From Gaertneriomyces semiglobifer (Eukaryota > Chytridiomycota > Chytridiomycetes > Spizellomycetales > Spizellomycetaceae), in contig JAHLKF010000052.1 in assembly GCA_025558075.1 (NCBI GenBank), positions 1 to 35,239 of the forward strand: a DNA stretch of 35,239 bases. The letters run 5' to 3'. Below, piece by piece: positions 1-8,773 of this stretch. A program made the position numbers and the translations under genes. Within the stretch, counting starts at the first letter, position 1. Every line of letters begins with the position of its first letter. The notes below the pieces were generated by a model that saw only the letters and a list, made by a program, of their open reading frames with translations, was not told the DNA's origin and did not search any database.

Positions 1-157
1 CATACTACTCTGTGAGAATCAACAATATCAGTGGAAGTGTATAGAACTCAAAAGAACAAAATTGGTACGACCTGATATACAGCCGTTCAAAAAGCATGGA
101 TGCTCACATTGTCTCGTTTTTCTTTCATGCACAATGTTGTCAGGGACGGTTCAAGAC

Positions 158-409
158 ATGTTCAGGCGGAAGAACCTTCGAGTAACGCGTCGGCCTCGGT
201 ATCGTCGACAGCAACGACAACTTGGTGCTCTTTGGGAGAGTCGTGGCACCAACCGTGGCAGCGTTGCAACCCACTCGGCACACTGGTACGACATTTCAAT
301 GAAAGTCCCACGACCGCCATCTGTCGGGAGTGGAATGATGGGGAAGGTGACGATGTACAGTGGTGTTGGACCTCAGACTCAAAAGCGGCGAGGTGTGCAG
401 ATGAGCTAG
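158..409 (+). CDS. Possible small arginine-rich protein of the virus-like block
   Basis: An open frame of 83 residues starts at an ATG with G at -3. The first 25 residues are very rich in Arg, Gln and Lys (FRRKNLRV, RRPRYRRQQRQ), as in small DNA-condensing core peptides of adenovirus-like viruses, but I cannot name a family. A TATA-like TATAGAAC lies near position 40. Two other frames are open over the same stretch (about 100-471 plus and 162-416 minus), so the frame choice is uncertain. The gap to the next gene is under 90 bp, which fits the compact packing of the genes that follow. It may also be noncoding. Confidence 0.3.
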   Translation: MFRRKNLRVTRRPRYRRQQRQLGALWESRGTNRGSVATHSAHWYDISMKVPRPPSVGSGMMGKVTMYSGVGPQTQKRRGVQMS

Positions 410-495
410 TAGGCATCCCATCCTTTCCTTTTCTCTGGAACCCTCCTTTTGCTCACCCCACACGGTTGTAAAAAACTCCATAAATTCAATACAAG

Positions 496-1134
496 ATGGT
501 TCGCCCTGCTAACGTAGAGGACTTGATCCTTGTCATCGGCGAGTACGAGCGCGCGCGGTTCTTTGAACTCTTAGGTAGCGAAACATTCGAGAACGTTCCT
601 GAAGTGCGTGAAGACCAACTTCTCCTGTATCTGTACCCTGCAATGGATCAAATCTGCCCCTTGATTGTCAACGCTCGGGATCCAACCGTGTGCCATTGGC
701 CCTTACGACAACACAATCGTATGAACACCTTCCTGCTCTTTGTCCCGACGACCTTTCCAGAACCATTCCATATGACACCTTACTCCTTTGCGGAGATCCC
801 ACTCGGTCTGGAGTTTCACGTACCACGCGGTATGACAGTTCAAATCGAACATGTGGCCGACGCATCCCATTCGGTCGTGCTTCAGACTTTTACTCATGAA
901 ACAAACACCAATGGTTGTGTCGGTACAAGAGAAGTGCAAGGTCTCCATATCACCATTCGGAACCTTACCGCGTCAATACTCACCATCGACCCGACGAAAG
1001 CTATTGCTGTGATGCGGCTAATACCTAGGATCGGCGCACCTTCCAGAAGCGTCCCGCTCAACGCATTCAACCCGCCCTCGGATACATTTCAAGTGGTCAA
1101 TGATGATATGCTTAGTTTTGAAAGAACTCAGTAG
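496..1134 (+). CDS. dUTPase-fold-like protein, probably non-catalytic
   Basis: A 212-residue frame starts at ATG 496 (context caagATGg). The second half reads like the beta-sandwich of trimeric dUTPases: a GLEFHVPRGMTVQIEHV stretch, then a block around residues 150-178 (LHITIRNLTASILTI...AVMRLIPR) that follows the pattern of the dUTPase strand ending in 'G.I.V.L.N......I..G..IAQLI'. The catalytic Asp/Tyr motif expected just before that block is absent (GCVGTREVQG there), so I infer a fold relative with a structural or regulatory role, not a nucleotide hydrolase. It sits directly upstream of the DNA polymerase on the same strand. The family call is by eye; the coding call is firmer. Confidence 0.55.
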   Translation: MVRPANVEDLILVIGEYERARFFELLGSETFENVPEVREDQLLLYLYPAMDQICPLIVNARDPTVCHWPLRQHNRMNTFLLFVPTTFPEPFHMTPYSFAEIPLGLEFHVPRGMTVQIEHVADASHSVVLQTFTHETNTNGCVGTREVQGLHITIRNLTASILTIDPTKAIAVMRLIPRIGAPSRSVPLNAFNPPSDTFQVVNDDMLSFERTQ

Positions 1135-1155
1135 CGATTACTCGTTCAGTTCTGG

Positions 1156-1166
1156 TATAAAATAAG
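1156..1166 (+). promoter_or_regulatory. TATA box upstream of the DNA polymerase
   Basis: TATAAAATAAG lies 60 bp before the preferred polymerase start (ATG 1226, A at -3) and just after the stop of the preceding gene. This supports transcription of the polymerase from its own eukaryotic-type promoter and argues for ATG 1226 over an upstream in-frame start near 1184. It is a sequence match only. Confidence 0.45.
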
Positions 1167-1225
1167 ATGTTCGACTATTTTGTGTGTATCATAGTTTGAA
1201 TAGAAAATACACACCATTGTCAACG

Positions 1226-4200
1226 ATGAGTACACTACCATTTCAAGTTGTTGAACCTTCTGCAACCAGGACACCTACCTATGAGGTCACAGTTCGCCGT
1301 GCACGAGATGGTCGTCCTATCGAAATTACGATGCGTGCTATACGTTTGGGTAACGATCAAGCGATTGATGATGATCGGGTTCGAGCTCTTTTTGGGATAT
1401 CTTTTCGGAGTCGAATCTTTGTTGAGCTTCCAGCGTACCTGCCGAATTGGACACCAACTCAAATCATGACTCACGTCCATGGATTTTTACAACTGAGAAA
1501 TGTGGATGGTCCAGCGGTAACAGTAAATGAAACGGGCGTAGCGTTACATCATGTGACTGATCGACGCTTTGATGATATGTTGGAACGGGCCGTACATTCA
1601 CAAACCGAAGTTACCATCTACACCATCGCCTATTCTTACTACATTCAACGCGATACTCTGAATGTTGGTGCGGGAACAAAAAGAGGTCTGCGTGGTGTTA
1701 AAGGTGTTCGCCAAGCATCTCTCACCACCCATTATCACAATGATCAACCGGTCGCCTACGCTGCTGTGGCGATCATGCTCCACCTCATCTATACTCGCCC
1801 GGATCTGTACCCTTCGGGAAGAATGATGGTAGTTCGGGGTACACCTATGGTTCGTGAAGCTGCAGCGCTTCAGACAAAACTGGGTTGGTCTCAAGAAGTG
1901 ACCATTGCCCAGTTGGAGGATTTTGTCAAACATCCTGACGATTCTACCTATCGTATCGTATTGATTATCCCCACGCTCAAGTCCATGGCGATGCACGATT
2001 GGTCAAGGGTAGATTATGATTTTGACGCCCTACCCAACCGTATTGTGTATGTTCACTTGGATGAAGTCAAACGTCACTATGTTTCTGTGGATGCGCCTCC
2101 CGCCTTTATCAGTCATATGCGACGAGCTCAGAACTGGAACTGGTGCAGTCGATGTTCCAGCACCTTCTACATATCTGCTGGACATTCCTGTTGCGACGAG
2201 ACTGGAGAGCCCCAAGTTCGTAAGATGGCACGTTTCGTGGAAAACAAAATATGCGATTTGTGCAGCATCTCTTATTCACCAAAACATCGCCATGTATGTA
2301 ACGTGATGAAGTGCAAATTTTGCTATCTGGACGTTAATTTTTACAGAACTACGATGCACCGATGTACCATATGGAAAGATTTTACCCAACACAAACCTAC
2401 CTTTCTGTCCCACGGTGAGCAGGGTGAAAAGGACCAGTACATGGTTTGGGCATACGACATTGAGAGTTGTCTAGTACCTGTGCCGGATACGGAGTCTCTC
2501 CATTTCATATCGGATGAGGGTGGGAACTTTGTCTGGATCAAGAGACGGGTAAAGTTAGAACATACACCGTAACGGAACAAACTCAAGTGCCCAATCTTGT
2601 CTGTTACCGGAACCTTTTCGACCATGTTGGCGACACCTGTGTTGTGGATTCTCTAGAGGAGTTTATTCATTTCATGCTTCAACACAACGACGGTAAAAAC
2701 GTTTGTCTTGCACACAATGCTAGCGGATACGACTCACGGTTATTGTTCAACACTTTAATCAAGATGACCAGCTTAGCCACCAGTATCAAACCGATCTTGC
2801 GCGGCGGAAAGTTCATGCGTCTCCAAGTTGGGAATACGATCTTTCTGGATACCATGCTCCATTTGAAAGGTCGTTTGAAGGATCTGGCAAATGATTTCTT
2901 TCCTAATAATGCGGATGTTGACAAGGGCCATTTCCCTCATCTGTTTAACACACCCGAAAATCACATTATGTGGGACCTATTCCGGACAAGAGCTTCTTTG
3001 ACCTGAGTTTCAGTTGTCGCGACGCCGCCGAGTTACAGGAATTCAACGACTGGTACGCTACTTGGGTGGGGCGCAACGATTGGAACTTTCGCCATGAAAT
3101 AGTCAAGTACTGTAAACAGGACGTGGAGGTCTTGGTTCAGATTGCTCGAAAATACCACGATCTTTGTACTGAAAACCTGGCAGCGTTCGATGAAGACCTT
3201 GCTATCTCCCCATGGTTGCACCCAACCTCAGCAGGTTATGTCCACAATCTGTTTTTACGTTACAACAGCAAGATGATGGAGCTCGACCTGGACGATCCTG
3301 ACAGTGTGGCTCAATCAGCATACGACAACTGGTGCGCCTTGGAAGCTGAAGAATATTACTTTGATCGTGCTGCGCTCCGCGGTGGCCGAACGGACATTCG
3401 AAAGTTTCACCATCGTGTTTCTGATGCTGACTGGGAACGTGGAGAGCGCATCTCCTACATTGATGTGGTGTCGATGTATCCATTTGTCCAAGTGGTCAAC
3501 GATTATCCGGTGGGGCCGCCTATCATACATATATACGATGACGCTTTCTATCCGTGTTACAAACATTTCAATCGACCGTTAGACGGATGCAGGTGTCATA
3601 TTGAAGAGAGGAGACGCACTCGTAATCGACGTATCCATGTTGTTGAACACACTGAACAACCCACACCTCAATACCTAGAAACCTTTTTCGGGATCATCTG
3701 TTGCGATGTGACACCTCCAAGAGATTTGTACCACCCTGTCCTTGTCCACTTTGATCATACACAAAACAAGTGTTTGGCGACCTTGGAACCTTTGAACAAG
3801 GGTGTTTTCACTTCGGTCGAGTTACAAAAAGCGGTCACCTGTGGATACAAGATCTCTCGAGTCTATCGCCTTCACGAGTACAAGCGCGCACCATCTAAAT
3901 GGTCGGATTTGTTGCACGAATTATACAAACTCAAACTGTACAACAGTGGGGAGCTTCCGTCTGAAGAAGAAGGTCAGAGACTCAAACAGGAGTACCTAGA
4001 AAGGTTCGGAATGGACATTGACCCCACCAAGTTCCGAAACATGCCAGCTGTCAAACAGACATTCAAAATTCTTTTCAACAGTGCTTGGGGAAAGCATGCT
4101 GAGACTGTAGACCATCAACAGAGCATCATTGTTCATGAAGAAGATGATGAAGATGTGTCAAGCTTCTTACAGACGGTGACTGACGATACGAACCGTGTCA

Positions 4201-4811
4201 GCTCTTATGATGCTTTGGACGAGTACACGTTGTTCCGATACAAGCACAATCGGGAAAAAAGCCGGCCTGATCTCTATAAGGGTTACATACCAGCGGCCAT
4301 CTTTGTTCCAGCGTACGGACGCCTCCTACTGTTAGAGCAAATGCTCAAGCTCGATACCAACGTTCTTATGCATGACACTGACAGTATCATTTATGTAAAG
4401 ACACCCGATATGCCTAAGGATTTTGTACCAGCAGGTGATATCTGGGGAGACTGGGAAGTGGACAAGTTTGAAAAGAAACATCAGGGGATTCGCGAGTTTG
4501 TCGGTTTGGGACCCAAGACGTATGGGTTACGTGGCAACGACGGCTACACTACCTTCAAATGTAAAGGCGTCTCCCTCAAAGTGGCTCACAACAAAATCCT
4601 CAATTTCAACACCGCCTTGGAGATTCTCTTGTCCGATAGAACCGTTGATGTGCCACAATTCACCTTTACATATCATATGGGTCGTGATATGACGAGTCGG
4701 CGTTTTTTCAAAAAGATCACGTTTGATCAAGACAAATTGAAGGGTGTGTACGATAAAGAAACGAAACAATTGTGGCCTTTTGGACACGGTATTTTAGAGG
4801 ATATGTGTTAA
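1226..4811 (+). pseudogene. Protein-primed family B DNA polymerase (virus/Polinton type), two frame breaks
   Basis: The reading spans about 1,190 codons in three frames: 1226 to about 2530, about 2530-2960, and about 2960-4811. The N-terminal third is not recognised and ends in a Cys/His-rich zinc-binding region (about 2140-2370, several CxxC pairs). Exonuclease motifs follow: YDIES (about 2450-2465), AHNASGYDS (about 2707-2733) and YCKQDVE (about 3107-3127). Polymerase motifs are GGRTDI, DVVSMYP (about 3462-3482), KILFNSAWG (about 4065-4091), DTDSIIY (about 4375-4395) and GPKTYGL followed by KCKGVSLK, the order and spacing of DNA_pol_B_2 enzymes that prime with a terminal protein (adenovirus, adintovirus, Polinton). 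Both frame changes are single-base and lie at short homopolymers, so either sequencing error or early decay is possible. All catalytic motifs are present. Confidence 0.9.
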
Positions 4812-4853
4812 ATAATATGCGCATTTACATTGACAAGTGACGTGACATCTACT

Positions 4854-5129
4854 ATGGACGTTTCCGGTGACCCTGCCACGACCTGCAAAGCACCGGATTG
4901 GCTTACCATTGTGACCGTTGTTTTGGGTGTCCTTCTTGGAGTATCAGAAGCTTTGGGAATCAAAGCACCGAACCGCACTGCTAGTGTCACAGGTGCTCTT
5001 TTCAAGGGAACAAAAGCGACCACCACAACACTTGTTGAGGCTGTGAGCCGGCGTGGTTCCACGGCGCCCCCGGTTGACCATCCGTACCAGCGTGGTCCAG
5101 ACGATTCTCCACCGCGCGACCGGACATAG
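4854..5129 (+). CDS. Small single-span membrane protein of the virus-like block
   Basis: This 91-residue frame starts at ATG 4854 (A at -3, G at +4), 43 bp after the polymerase stop. One hydrophobic helix is clear at about residues 17-37 (WLTIVTVVLGVLLGVSEALG); the tail is polar and ends with a Pro/Arg-rich stretch (HPYQRGPDDSPPRDRT). There is no signal-peptide cleavage pattern. Small membrane-active proteins are common virion or lysis components in adenovirus-like elements, but I do not recognise a family. Its stop is 13 bp before the next ATG on the same strand, the tight packing expected of a viral genome. Confidence 0.55.
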   Translation: MDVSGDPATTCKAPDWLTIVTVVLGVLLGVSEALGIKAPNRTASVTGALFKGTKATTTTLVEAVSRRGSTAPPVDHPYQRGPDDSPPRDRT

Positions 5130-5142
5130 TAACGTGACACTC

Positions 5143-5790
5143 ATGGGCATCGATAACGTTACCGTGTACGCACCACGCAGACCGATGGAACGTGTGAATG
5201 TTGGAAGTTGCGGAACCCGTTACTTTCCCGTTGCCAACTGGCGAGAACATCGTACCTGTACTACCATTGCAAAAACCATTTATCAAGACTTCCGGAAATC
5301 CGATGTCAAGACGGTGATACAAGCCCCTTACCCTTTTGGAAGATTTCATACGTTGGCCGCTCAAACCGATTCAGCCATGAAACGTACTCCAGCATCTGTG
5401 AGACTCCGACAACCCCCACATGGAACGACACCTGTCATTGCTGGACGTTCGGAAGGTCCTCCAAACGCATTTTACGGTGGTAACGTTGATCAAATTCGCA
5501 AGGTTACCTATCAAGACGATCCTATGGAGGGTATCGAGTACCGCACAGGTAAAATAATGAAAGGTGGTGTGCTTAACTTGAAGACCTCCTCTCCTAGTGA
5601 CAAGTGGATGAAATACCGAACGACCCGTTTGGTTGGCCCCACAGGGCGTCATCACGGTCCACCATCACAGGGAACCAGTGTGACGGAACGTCGAGCATCG
5701 AGTAGCAGGGCTTCATCTGGTGGAGTGGTGATCCCTCATGCTGCGGCGGGGTCTGTTGGGTCGCTCCTTGATGAAATGAAAGTATTATGA
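5143..5790 (+). CDS. Unrecognised 215-residue basic protein of the virus-like block
   Basis: I chose ATG 5143, which avoids overlap with the preceding membrane-protein gene; the frame stays open upstream to about 5053. The protein is rich in Arg, Pro, Gly and Ser, has no transmembrane segment, and contains a central YGGNVDQIRKVTYQDDP stretch and a Ser/Arg-rich linker (RRASSSRASSGG). It ends in a small amphipathic-looking tail (GSVGSLLDEMKVL). Low complexity and basic charge would suit a virion-associated or DNA-associated protein, but that is inference from position. No homologue is recalled. It could be a divergent minor capsid protein. Confidence 0.55.
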   Translation: MGIDNVTVYAPRRPMERVNVGSCGTRYFPVANWREHRTCTTIAKTIYQDFRKSDVKTVIQAPYPFGRFHTLAAQTDSAMKRTPASVRLRQPPHGTTPVIAGRSEGPPNAFYGGNVDQIRKVTYQDDPMEGIEYRTGKIMKGGVLNLKTSSPSDKWMKYRTTRLVGPTGRHHGPPSQGTSVTERRASSSRASSGGVVIPHAAAGSVGSLLDEMKVL

Positions 5791-5918
5791 GATAGTGTGC
5801 ACCTTATACTGTACCTTACACCCTCACACGACCGTCCGACGCAATAGATACCTCGTTTTCTTTTTTCTTCTTGTGCACACTTGATTATTCATTCTTTTTG
5901 TGTAGACACCGCTCCACC

Positions 5919-6625
5919 ATGCCAAAGTCAGCTGCACCTACCAAGACTTCCCCATCCTTGTATGTCGCTTCGGCCCAGTCGATGAGCCCACCTATGAAAC
6001 TGGATGAGACATCATCAGCGTCAGTTGAAACGAAACCTAAGCGGACTCTTTCAGAGGAACAAAAACAAAAGATGAAGGAAGCTCGCGAGAAACGTCACCA
6101 AGAGAAACTAGCCGAAGAACAAAAACGTCGTGAGGAAGAACTTTTAAAAGTAAAAGCCGAAGAAGAAGCTGCTAATCCTGCCAAGGCTAGAAAGGAAGCC
6201 GCGAACGCGAAACGCTGTGAAGCCCGCAAACGGAAGCAAGAAACCGTCACCGAAAACGAAAACAGTGACACCAAGTCGGACCCTCGTTCCGAAACCGAAA
6301 CCGAAGAACGTTCGGACCAAGTGTCGTCTCCCCCGACAGAGACCGTGAGCAACAGTGTTAGTAAACCAAAACGTGTCCGCAAACCAAAGAGCGAACCTAA
6401 TTTGGATCCTTCAGAGGACAAGCCCCCAACCTGGTTCACCAAGTTTGTCACCTCCATTGTGAAGGAGCAGAAGAGCAAAAAGGTGCCAAGATGACCAAGA
6501 AGGAACTGACAGAGTTGGCAAACCATGAGGTTGAACAAAGATGGCATGATGGGTACACTCCTGAACGTGTGTGTGGAGCTGTAGATAACCATGTCGCATC
6601 CATGTATTCGATGATTTTTGGTTAA
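5919..6625 (+). pseudogene. Highly charged coiled-coil protein, copy 1, C-terminal frame break
   Basis: It starts at ATG 5919 in a near-ideal context (caccATGcc). Residues about 45-110 are a Lys/Glu-rich coiled coil (EEQKQKMKEAREKRHQEK and following), then a Ser/Thr/Glu-rich acidic linker and a basic KPKRVRKPK patch. A conserved-looking domain begins PPTWFTKFVTSIVKEQ. Alignment with the second copy (24066-24754) shows this copy lacks one base near 6470, so its frame stops at 6494 instead of running on through the segment ending at 6625. It converges with the minus-strand gene that ends at 6641. Function is unknown; the layout suggests a scaffold or nucleic-acid-binding role, which is inference. 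Confidence 0.6.
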
Positions 6626-6640
6626 CAACATATACGTCTT

Positions 6641-7843
6641 TTATTCATCTATATGTACATGAAGCAAAACATTTTGACGATGAATGGGAAGCAACCCTGT
6701 CAACGTTGATTCAAACACTGAATCCTCATTGTAGAGTAAAAACAGTCCAGCGTCATCACAGCTGAGTTTAACAAGTTCAGCGAAGTGGCACCATTCGACC
6801 CAGTTTTCGCCATACTTGTAAGGTATACGTTGCTGAAAACCGATGACAATACACGGATGCATTAGGTGTTTGACTGGTTCCATTGTCACATGAGATGAGG
6901 TCGCGTCGATGTGGGGTTGATTCGGTCCGTAGGAACGTTCGTACAATACGGTAGTGCCAATGGAACCCGCACCCCATCCCAAGGATTTAAAACGCATGGG
7001 GCCTGCCGCACCATAACCTGTAGGACGTTCCCGCACTCGAATCATCATCTGTCGCATGCTTCTGTGTCTCACAAATGTTTGGATACGTAAAGGAACAAAG
7101 GGGCGGTGCATCAATGTACGATTATCGCCCGATTCATCCAAAATAAACTCATCGTCATCCTCGTCGTCTTCCTCTTCTTGCATCGTTGATGGTGCATCTT
7201 CCGACCATGTCGAATCTTGCGAATGAATCGATTCCGAGTCGATGCCGCTACCTTCTTCCAGAGTCGATGTAACATGTTGTATAGTGCGTTCTGCAATGTG
7301 TAATGAAAGATCCTGATCATAGTAATTGCAAAGAATGTTACAGGGGGAGTAATCAGCATTATTCCGAAACTGATAAACACAGTACTGCAGTGTCGTATCA
7401 AAGATGTCGTCGACGAAATTTCGTTCTTCACGAGTAATTTCAAAAGCGGCTCCGGCGACAAGGTGTAAGATGTTGAATGTTCGCAACGTTTGGTGAATCA
7501 TGGTGAATGTAGAGACTTTATCCACGGTGTGAAGACCCCTGACGAACCGTCGAAAAAACCATCTTAACAACGGTTGGCTGATGGCTACCAGTCTAGCAGC
7601 CTCTGCAATCGCATGTCCTTTCAACATTGTCAACACAGTGTATTGCAGAACACGTTCCCTCAGCTCTGGTGGTAATCGTTGGGTAAGAACCTTTTGAACT
7701 TTAACGTCGTCCAACGTATCTTCACTCCAATGGATGCCGGTAAACATTTGCATCTCAAAGCGGCCATCGTTTGTGACATTTTCAATCGTGAATATCCGTC
7801 CATGACGACCGTGTAGTACTTGTACGTTTCCTTCGACAGTCAT
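6641..7843 (-). CDS. Unrecognised 400-residue acidic protein of the virus-like block, copy 1 (intact)
   Basis: This is the only minus-strand gene of the virus-like block. The frame stays open up to 7894, but a TATA-like TATAAAAAG on the minus strand at about 7878-7886 would lie inside that longer version, so I prefer ATG 7843 (MTVEGNVQVL, A at -3). The protein has an alpha-helical middle, a strongly acidic run (MQEEEDDEDDDEFILDE) and a C-terminal half rich in aromatic and beta-like segments. The stop codon lies inside an AATAAA-type signal. A second copy at 24788-25989 carries at least two frameshifts. I recognise no family. Confidence 0.7.
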   Translation of the reverse strand: MTVEGNVQVLHGRHGRIFTIENVTNDGRFEMQMFTGIHWSEDTLDDVKVQKVLTQRLPPELRERVLQYTVLTMLKGHAIAEAARLVAISQPLLRWFFRRFVRGLHTVDKVSTFTMIHQTLRTFNILHLVAGAAFEITREERNFVDDIFDTTLQYCVYQFRNNADYSPCNILCNYYDQDLSLHIAERTIQHVTSTLEEGSGIDSESIHSQDSTWSEDAPSTMQEEEDDEDDDEFILDESGDNRTLMHRPFVPLRIQTFVRHRSMRQMMIRVRERPTGYGAAGPMRFKSLGWGAGSIGTTVLYERSYGPNQPHIDATSSHVTMEPVKHLMHPCIVIGFQQRIPYKYGENWVEWCHFAELVKLSCDDAGLFLLYNEDSVFESTLTGLLPIHRQNVLLHVHIDE

Positions 7844-7922
7844 TGTTACATGTTGGTTTTTCCATTTCACAAACTCTACTCTTTTTATATGCACCTCATA
7901 ATAGCAATCTCCTCAACCTGCC
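7844..7922. promoter_or_regulatory. Short bidirectional promoter between divergent genes
   Basis: Only 79 bp separate ATG 7843 (minus) from ATG 7923 (plus). A T/A-rich core (CTTTTTATATGC) at about 7879-7890 reads as a TATA element on both strands. The second copy (about 25990-26067) has a changed core (CTTTTAGATGC), which would weaken it. This is consistent with a compact viral genome; activity is not shown. Confidence 0.4.
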
Positions 7923-8243
7923 ATGCCAGCGACCTTTGACGATCTTCCTGTGGAGCTTCGAAAACTCATTTTCGGGATCCGCGCCAAAGACCATATGTAT
8001 GATCGTATTCGGACCTTCGAGAAGCTTTTTACTGGACGACGTTTGTGCACCAATTTTGGAACTCATCTTGCTCGAAGCATTGGTCCCATGGGAAACTTGT
8101 TAGGCCCTGTTCTCGATGAACGAACATATGTCACCAAGTTAAGAGGCTTGTGTCTTCGGCGTCGTCGCTATCAAACCTATGTGATTCTCGAAGGTTCTGA
8201 TAAGCCAAAATTGCTCTAGAATGTGGAACTTTACTTTAAGCCT
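7923..8243 (+). pseudogene. Small F-box-like protein, copy 1, N-terminal part (interrupted)
   Basis: It begins MPATFDDLPVELRKLIFGI, resembling the first helix of an F-box (LPxELxxxI), the motif by which viral and cellular proteins bind Skp1 in SCF ubiquitin ligases; the rest of an F-box is not clear, so the call is weak. Copy 1 has a TAG at 8217-8219 where the second copy has a Tyr codon. A Copia element is inserted at 8243/8244, with the 3' part of the gene resuming at 13573. The first 213 bp are identical to the copy at 26068. The undamaged protein would be about 160 residues. Confidence 0.55.
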
Positions 8244-8521
8244 TGTTGTAAGGGGGTCCCGGTGACATACACGTCATAGGGATACCCTAACCAGGGCGCG
8301 CGCTATGACATGGGTTCTTATCCATATCAGCACTTACACGTGCGTCATGTGCCCATGAGCACGTGACCCATGTGACTGGGTGCCCTAACACCTGACACGT
8401 GACCTTTTCCGTCGGGTGGTTCTCTTATGCCGGGCATTCAACTGTACTCTTAGAACCTTAGACTTGAATACACATAAGCTTATTAGAAGGATCAGAGCAT
8501 CAGCAGGATCCCTCTGCAACA
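8244..8521 (+). repeat. 5' LTR of the Copia element
   Basis: 278 bp starting TGTTGTAAGGGGG and ending CTCTGCAACA. Near-identical to 13295-13572, and related to the solo LTRs at 16910-17186 (minus) and 24130-24407 (plus). Immediately preceded by the target duplication AGCCT. Confidence 0.95.
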
Positions 8522-8533
8522 GGTTATGAGCCC
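8522..8533 (+). other. Primer binding site matching the tRNA-Met anticodon arm
   Basis: GGTTATGAGCCC directly follows the 5' LTR. Its complement GGGCTCATAACC contains the CAT anticodon and flanking anticodon stem of initiator methionine tRNA. Drosophila copia is known to prime from the 5' half of this tRNA cleaved in the anticodon loop, so a half-tRNA primer is the likely mechanism here. There is no ordinary TGG-starting site complementary to a tRNA 3' end. Confidence 0.65.
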
Positions 8534-8773
8534 CTGGCATCGATAGCTGTTACCTGCTTATCCTCTGCCCTTCAGTCTCCGGGTGGAACGGCCCGTTACC
8601 GAGGATTCCTCACTTGCCCGAGCGATCACGCTGTTTTCCCGACATACGACGCTCCCGACACCGTTAATCCCCCTGCCAGCGATTAACAACGCCTGACACT
8701 TATTGAACACTCTGCCTGTGTTCAACGACAACTGACCCTTATTGCACCTTGCCTGTGTATAACACTTTTTTAG

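Noticed and set aside
1..157. Possible terminal inverted repeat of the virus-like element at the left edge
   Set aside because: No matching inverted sequence was found near 13734-14160 or elsewhere; the element appears to continue beyond the window.
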